Assembly (NCBI GenBank): GCA_014529385.2
Contig: CM043954.1
Span: forward strand, 98,166,747-98,230,746
DNA from: Adiantum capillus-veneris
Taxonomy: Eukaryota > Streptophyta > Polypodiopsida > Polypodiales > Pteridaceae
DNA: 64,000 nt
Direction: 5' to 3'
Shown: positions 60,271 through 64,000 of the stretch, one piece after another
Layout of the letters: every line of letters starts with the position of its first letter
How positions within the stretch are numbered: position 1 is the first letter of the stretch
Made by a program: the position numbers and the translations under genes
Notes under the pieces: generated by a model
What the model was told of the DNA's origin: nothing
Seen by the model: only the letters and a program-made list of their open reading frames with translations
Database searches by the model: none

Positions 60271-60786
60271 CTGAAAAATGTCACACGTTGGCTTAAAGGT
60301 TTTCTTGGCAAAGGAATTGCAATGAATGGTGGAATACTTTTGCCACTTTATGAAGCTCTCCTTAAAAGATGCGTTAAATTCTTTCCGTCCTTGTGAAAAT
60401 GCAATTACATGTGGCCATGCCAAATCTAGGTGTGCAGACATATTACCTTGCTTGCACATATGTTTGAAGGAGTTTTAGAGAGAGAGCCTGTTTTGAATTT
60501 GATGCACCAAACAGGGCCACTGTGTGTGATAGGCCATCAAACACATCAAAGCTCTCTCTTTAGATTTTACCCGTATACTTAAAAACAGTTTAGAGTTTGA
60601 CTATAACTGTCCGGTGACAAAAACCGCTCAGCTGGGTCCCACTCTAACTGGCTATGGGTCTCCATTCCTGTTGAGATAAGTGTAATACTAGGTGGCACAT
60701 GAAATGAAGGAGAATGTAAAAAGTCCACCCTACCTTAAAAAGGAGGCTCATCCTCTCACCGTGGGCCAGTTCACCGCCACCATAGT
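60271..60786. other. Intron upstream of exon a, nothing recognised
   Basis: No callose synthase exon of the expected preceding block (KFTYV..CQ.YG) is visible here. Confidence 0.5.
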
Positions 60787-61343
60787 TGTAGCAAGAAAAG
60801 TGTGTCGTGCTCTCTACTATGGGTGCTCAGTGCAATATGCGTGAAACCTCACTCCAACAGAAGGAAAACACAACACAGCAACATGGAAATTGGGCCATTA
60901 ACTCCAAAGACACAACAATAGACTCAGAACACCATGGAACTCAACTAACTCATGGAACCAGTATAGACTCTGGCTGACAGCACACTCACAAAAGACTCAA
61001 GATGCTAGACCGTAGAAAGTAGACGGCTCGAACCAATGACACATATATACAATCATAAAGAGCCACCAACGGCTAGCAAAATATCCCAATCCAGCTAGGC
61101 CTATCTCCAAACTGTGGTGGTGGTGATCTAGCCACGGTGTCCACTAGACCACCACCTATATCACTGCCACGTGTCACTGCCCAGGCCGAGGCGAGAGTCC
61201 GTCCAATGTGATCTAGCCACGGTGTCCACTAGACCACCACCTATATCACTGCCACGTGTCACTGCCCAGGCCGAGGCGAGAGTCCGTCCAATGTGAACTC
61301 TAGACCACCTGTCCTATGCAAGTGACACTGTAGCCTTGCTACA
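60787..61343 (-). mobile_element. Family-A LTR (minus), with 85-bp internal duplication
   Basis: Plus-strand ends TGTAGCAAGAAAAGTG and GTAGCCTTGCTACA. GATCTAGCCACGGTGTCCAC...GTCCGTCCAATGT is repeated at 61125 and 61210. No internal sequence on either side and no matching 5-bp flanks (ATAGT/GGCTA), so it may be a solo LTR or a rearranged remnant. Confidence 0.8.
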
Positions 61344-61590
61344 GGCTACCTGCCACAAGAACACTCACCATCTCGGTGAGAGAAAATACTAAAAACTGTG
61401 AAAGGAAATTGCAAATACTAAGTAAGCTAGAAAAGGACTGCAGATCTACCATAAATGCAGAGCCAAACTCTCCAAAGCATGTCAAGCTAGATGCCTCCAT
61501 TAGCTGTAATTCTCTCTACTGCTGTAATTCTCTATTTGTCAGGTTCAGTCAATGGGGTAAGGGTAAGAAGAGAGTAGGTAAGAGCTAGGG
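61344..61590. other. Spacer, nothing recognised
   Basis: Short AT-rich stretch, no frame or repeat of note. Confidence 0.4.
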
Positions 61591-61594
61591 CTAG

Positions 61595-61960
61595 ATAGGA
61601 GTGAGACTGGGTATTGGTGGCATAGACACAAGGGATACGTCAGGGGACGGGGAACGGGGGATGGGGCTCAAATGGTTTTTTAGTGTAAGAAAGAGGGCGG
61701 GACGGCAAGTGGGGACGGGAAGCCCAAAAATGGGTGTCCCCTGTGACTATGATTGGTGGGTAGGGGTGAGAGGGGAGGGTGGGTAGGGGCGAGCTAGGGC
61801 GAGGGGAGAGAGGGTAGGGGTGGGTAGGAGCGAGGGGGGAGAGGGGGTGGCTAGGGGCGAGGGGGAAGTAGGGGTTGGATAGGGGGGAGGGGAGATAGGG
61901 GGGTGGGTAGGGGCGATGGAGGGTGGGCTTGGGGGTGGGTAGGGACGAGAGGGGGAGTAC
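61595..61960 (+). repeat. G-rich GGGTAGGGG-type array
   Basis: Repeated GGGTAGGGGCGAG, GGGGAGAG and GGGTGGGTAGGGG units with many runs of 3-6 G. A C-rich tract of similar composition lies at 62095-62200, so the strand could fold back. Potential G-quadruplexes. Confidence 0.8.
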
Positions 61961-62094
61961 CTTGTGAACTCACAGAAGAGCTACAAGATGACCAGGCTAA
62001 CATCAAAGCGTGCCTAAACTCTCGAATGACAGCTATATTGACCTCCTTGAGCATAGTTGTGAAGATTTCTCTAAGCTCGAGTGTCCCCATTTGG

Positions 62095-62200
62095 CCCCTC
62101 TATCCCCCAATCCCTACCCACCCCCTATCTCCCTATCACCTATGCTCTCCCCCTCGCCCCTACCCACCTCTCCCCGTCTCTCTCTCTCACCTCTTGAAGA
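62095..62200 (+). repeat. C-rich tract (CCCCTACCCACC type)
   Basis: CCCCCTATCTCCC, CCCTCGCCCCTACCCACC and similar, near the complement of the preceding G-rich array. Confidence 0.75.
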
Positions 62201-62207
62201 GGGGCAC

Positions 62208-62410
62208 AATGAGAGAGATCCAGCAACAGCGGAAGATTACAGATTACTTTCAGTCACAAACAGAGGAGTCCGAGCAGCCCCAACAACATAACAACACTAG
62301 AGGCACCACAGGCATACTGCTTGATCAAGCGATAGAGTTGGGGCGGTCCCGTCGCCCACGGATGAGGGGGCCCTCTTGACATCGACGCAGACTGCGACAG
62401 AGGATCCATA
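62208..62410 (+). pseudogene. LINE C-terminal fragment, second copy
   Basis: Frame MREIQQQRKITDYFQSQTEE ... LLDQAIELGRSRRPRMRGPS then stop and HRRRLRQRIH. It aligns with the LINE at 664-800 (SQREITNSF...AIKLGRSRRPRLWG). QRKITDYF fits the PCNA-binding PIP-box pattern QxxIxxYF. No RT is nearby. Interrupted by the LTR of H at 62415. Confidence 0.6.
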
Positions 62411-62414
62411 CCAT

Positions 62415-62988
62415 TGTAGCAGGCTACAGTGTCACTTTCACAGGACACAGTTACAGTTAGTACAGTTGGTCTAGTTGGTCTGGTCTATTCACACTGGACG
62501 GACACTCTGGGCAGTGACACGTGGCAGGGATACGGATGGTGGCCTAGTGGCCACATGCCTAGTGGACATGTGGCCAGGTCACACTTAGCTGGCTGACATT
62601 TATGGACCGTTGGTGGCTCTGTATGACGGTATCTATGAGTAGTAGCCGTTGGGTCATTATCATCATCTTCCATATATGGTCCAGTCGTCGTCGTCTAGAG
62701 TAGTGAGTCTTACACAGAGCACTGCTTCACCATCCCTGCACATCTGAGCCTCGACACCCCATTTGTACCTGTGAGTCCTGGGCTGGAGCTGAGTGTGTTG
62801 CCAAGCCAGAGTCTGTACATGGTTCTTTGAGCTAGTCGAGTCCACATGTTTTGGTCCACTGTTGTGTCTCTGTTGTTATCCATTGTTTCTGTTTGAGAGA
62901 GTTTTTATTTGTTTGAGTGAGATTGTCACGCACATTGCACTGAGGGGCACCCACACTGTAGAGAGCACGACACATTATCTGCGCTACA
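62415..62988 (+). mobile_element. 5' LTR of family-A element H
   Basis: Starts TGTAGCAGGCTACAGTGTCA and ends CTGCGCTACA. Leader GGTGCTCTCATTTTGGCGAC follows, of the TTTGGCG-type seen in non-chromovirus gypsy elements. Confidence 0.87.
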
Positions 62989-63104
62989 GGTGCTCTCATT
63001 TTGGCGACCACGATGGGATACCTCAACTGAAGTCTCACTCTGTTGAGTAGCTGGGTTCTTCGCTTCGCCTGTGCAGCCTGTTGGTATGGTCCTGTTTCAC
63101 CCTT

Positions 63105-63310
63105 GACAGCCTAATCTAGCTGGTCTAGTCTCTCGCCTTGTTGGTCTGGTCCTCTCTCGTCCTGGGCCACCCAGTGCTCGTCCTGGTCTAGTCCTTCTCG
63201 TCCCTTGTCTAGTCCTTCCTTGTCCCTTGTCTAGTCCTTCCTCGTCCTGGTCCAGGCCAGGTGGTCTAGTCACTCGCCCTGGTCTAGCAGAGTCTAGACC
63301 AATGTTCAGC
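63105..63310 (+). repeat. Leader minisatellite of H
   Basis: Units TCCCTTGTCTAGTCCTTCCT, GGTCTAGTCTCTCGCC and GGTCCTCTCTCGTCC between LTR and gag. Confidence 0.82.
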
Positions 63311-63379
63311 CAAGTGAAGGTTGTCTTGCCCAAGTGAAGGTATTCTTGCCCAAAGTTTGGTGGGGTTGGCGGTTACTGC

Positions 63380-64000
63380 ATGACATATACAAGGAGGTCT
63401 TTGGAGCGTCAAAGTGCACTATTGAGTCCTCTGAAGTACTACCACAGACGGCGTCAACCCTTGGTGCCTAGTAGAAGCATATTAACCCCATCACCCATAC
63501 CTACTCATACGGCTACCTCCATTCCTTCGACCGGTTCTACATCCTCCAGGTCACCTTCTCCGGTAAGGCTCTCCCCCATTTTGTTACAGCAAGCTAGTGA
63601 GCAACAGACCCAGGAGCAAGAGGCCATGGAGGAGCTCACCAGTGTTCTGGCCAAGGTGAACATCAAGTTCCCTACCTTTAAAGGTCTCTCCGCAGAAGAT
63701 GCAGACGACCATGCTCAGAGGTTTGTCTCTCTTTGCAGAGGTCGTGGCCTCAACAGAGAAGACGCATACCTGGTGCTCTTCCCTTCCACCTTGGATGGTC
63801 TTGCAGATAAATGGTACAGTCAGTTTGCTGAAAACCACTTTACTACTTGGACCATGTTAAGACAGCAGTTCTGTGAAGCTTTCCGACCAGGGGATTATCA
63901 AGAGAAGATTCTAGATGAGTTGGCCAACCTGTTGTTTCAGCCCAAGGAGACATTTGCAGAGCTCATGACTAGAACAAAGTCCCTGGTCGCCAAGCTACCT
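63380..64000 (+). CDS. Family-A gag of H, intact to the window edge
   Basis: ATG at 63380 opens a frame with no stop for 207 codons to the last base. N-terminus [20 protein letters not shown] is basic and then Pro/Ser/Thr-rich. The capsid region has [80 protein letters not shown] and [18 protein letters not shown]. All other family-A gag copies here are broken, so H is the likeliest young, coding-competent member. It lies antisense in the intron upstream of callose synthase exon a. Confidence 0.88.
   Translation, partial: MTYTRRSLERQSALLSPLKYYHRRRQPLVPSRSILTPSPIPTHTATSIPSTGSTSSRSPSPVRLSPILLQQASEQQTQEQEAMEELTSVLAKVNIKFPTFKGLSAEDADDHAQRFVSLCRGRGLNREDAYLVLFPSTLDGLADKWYSQFAENHFTTWTMLRQQFCEAFRPGDYQEKILDELANLLFQPKETFAELMTRTKSLVAKLP

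Noticed and set aside
57920-57972. GT donor 39 nt downstream of exon d, in place of the GC donor
   Set aside because: It would end in phase 0 while exon e needs phase 2, and would add residues absent from the family.
60241-60459. 72-residue minus frame overlapping exon a
   Set aside because: A different frame from the callose synthase exon, crossing its acceptor site. Shadow of the real exon.
1-64000. tRNA or rRNA genes
   Set aside because: Only tRNA-complementary primer sites of retrotransposons were seen. No cloverleaf-like sequence was found by eye. A tRNA scan would be decisive.

Overview
The window looks like nuclear DNA of a land plant with a large, retrotransposon-filled genome. A fern or another seed-free or gymnosperm lineage is my inference, at low confidence. 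The basis is an intron-rich plant callose synthase gene, Ty3/gypsy elements of chromovirus and Tat-like type with initiator-Met primer sites, and no prokaryotic features.

The one cellular gene is the 3' part of a callose synthase (1,3-beta-glucan synthase, GT48) on the minus strand. Nine exons lie between 60270 and 55396. The last exon, with the stop codon, lies at 3601-3317. Both edges of the gap fit: donor GTAAAT after 55396, acceptor TTTCAG before 3601, and matching phase 0. One intron of 51,794 bp (3602-55395) therefore separates the last two exons. Almost everything else in the window sits inside it. A second long intron, upstream of 60270, runs off the right edge.

Layout. 1-2665: downstream of the gene, a family-A gag relic and a 5'-truncated LINE (minus). 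2666-3316: a short retroposon tail and probable 3' UTR. 3602-5352: old intron sequence with a decayed RNase H fragment. 5353-7823: family-A LTRs and gag (A2). 7824-20105: chromovirus B1, split at its protease by a nearly complete minus-strand chromovirus D (10107-18059). 20106-23276: element C1, with a tandemly repeated primer-binding region and unassigned internal sequence. 23277-51309: chromovirus B2, split by a full-length Tat-type element E (26512-35216), by family-A element F (36080-49745), and by a Copia-type solo LTR (50206-50996). F itself holds a non-autonomous LTR element I (43763-46686). 51310-51844: unassigned. 51845-55218: truncated minus-strand family-A element G. 55396-60270: callose synthase exons. 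60787-64000: a minus LTR, a G-rich tract, a LINE C-terminal fragment, and the start of family-A element H with an undamaged gag that runs off the window.

The elements do not work together. They are layers of parasitic insertions. Nesting and target-site duplications (CTCGC for I, GCGG for E, CTTTC for the solo LTR) give the order of events. The host gene's reading frame stays open through all visible exons, so the gene is probably functional despite this load.
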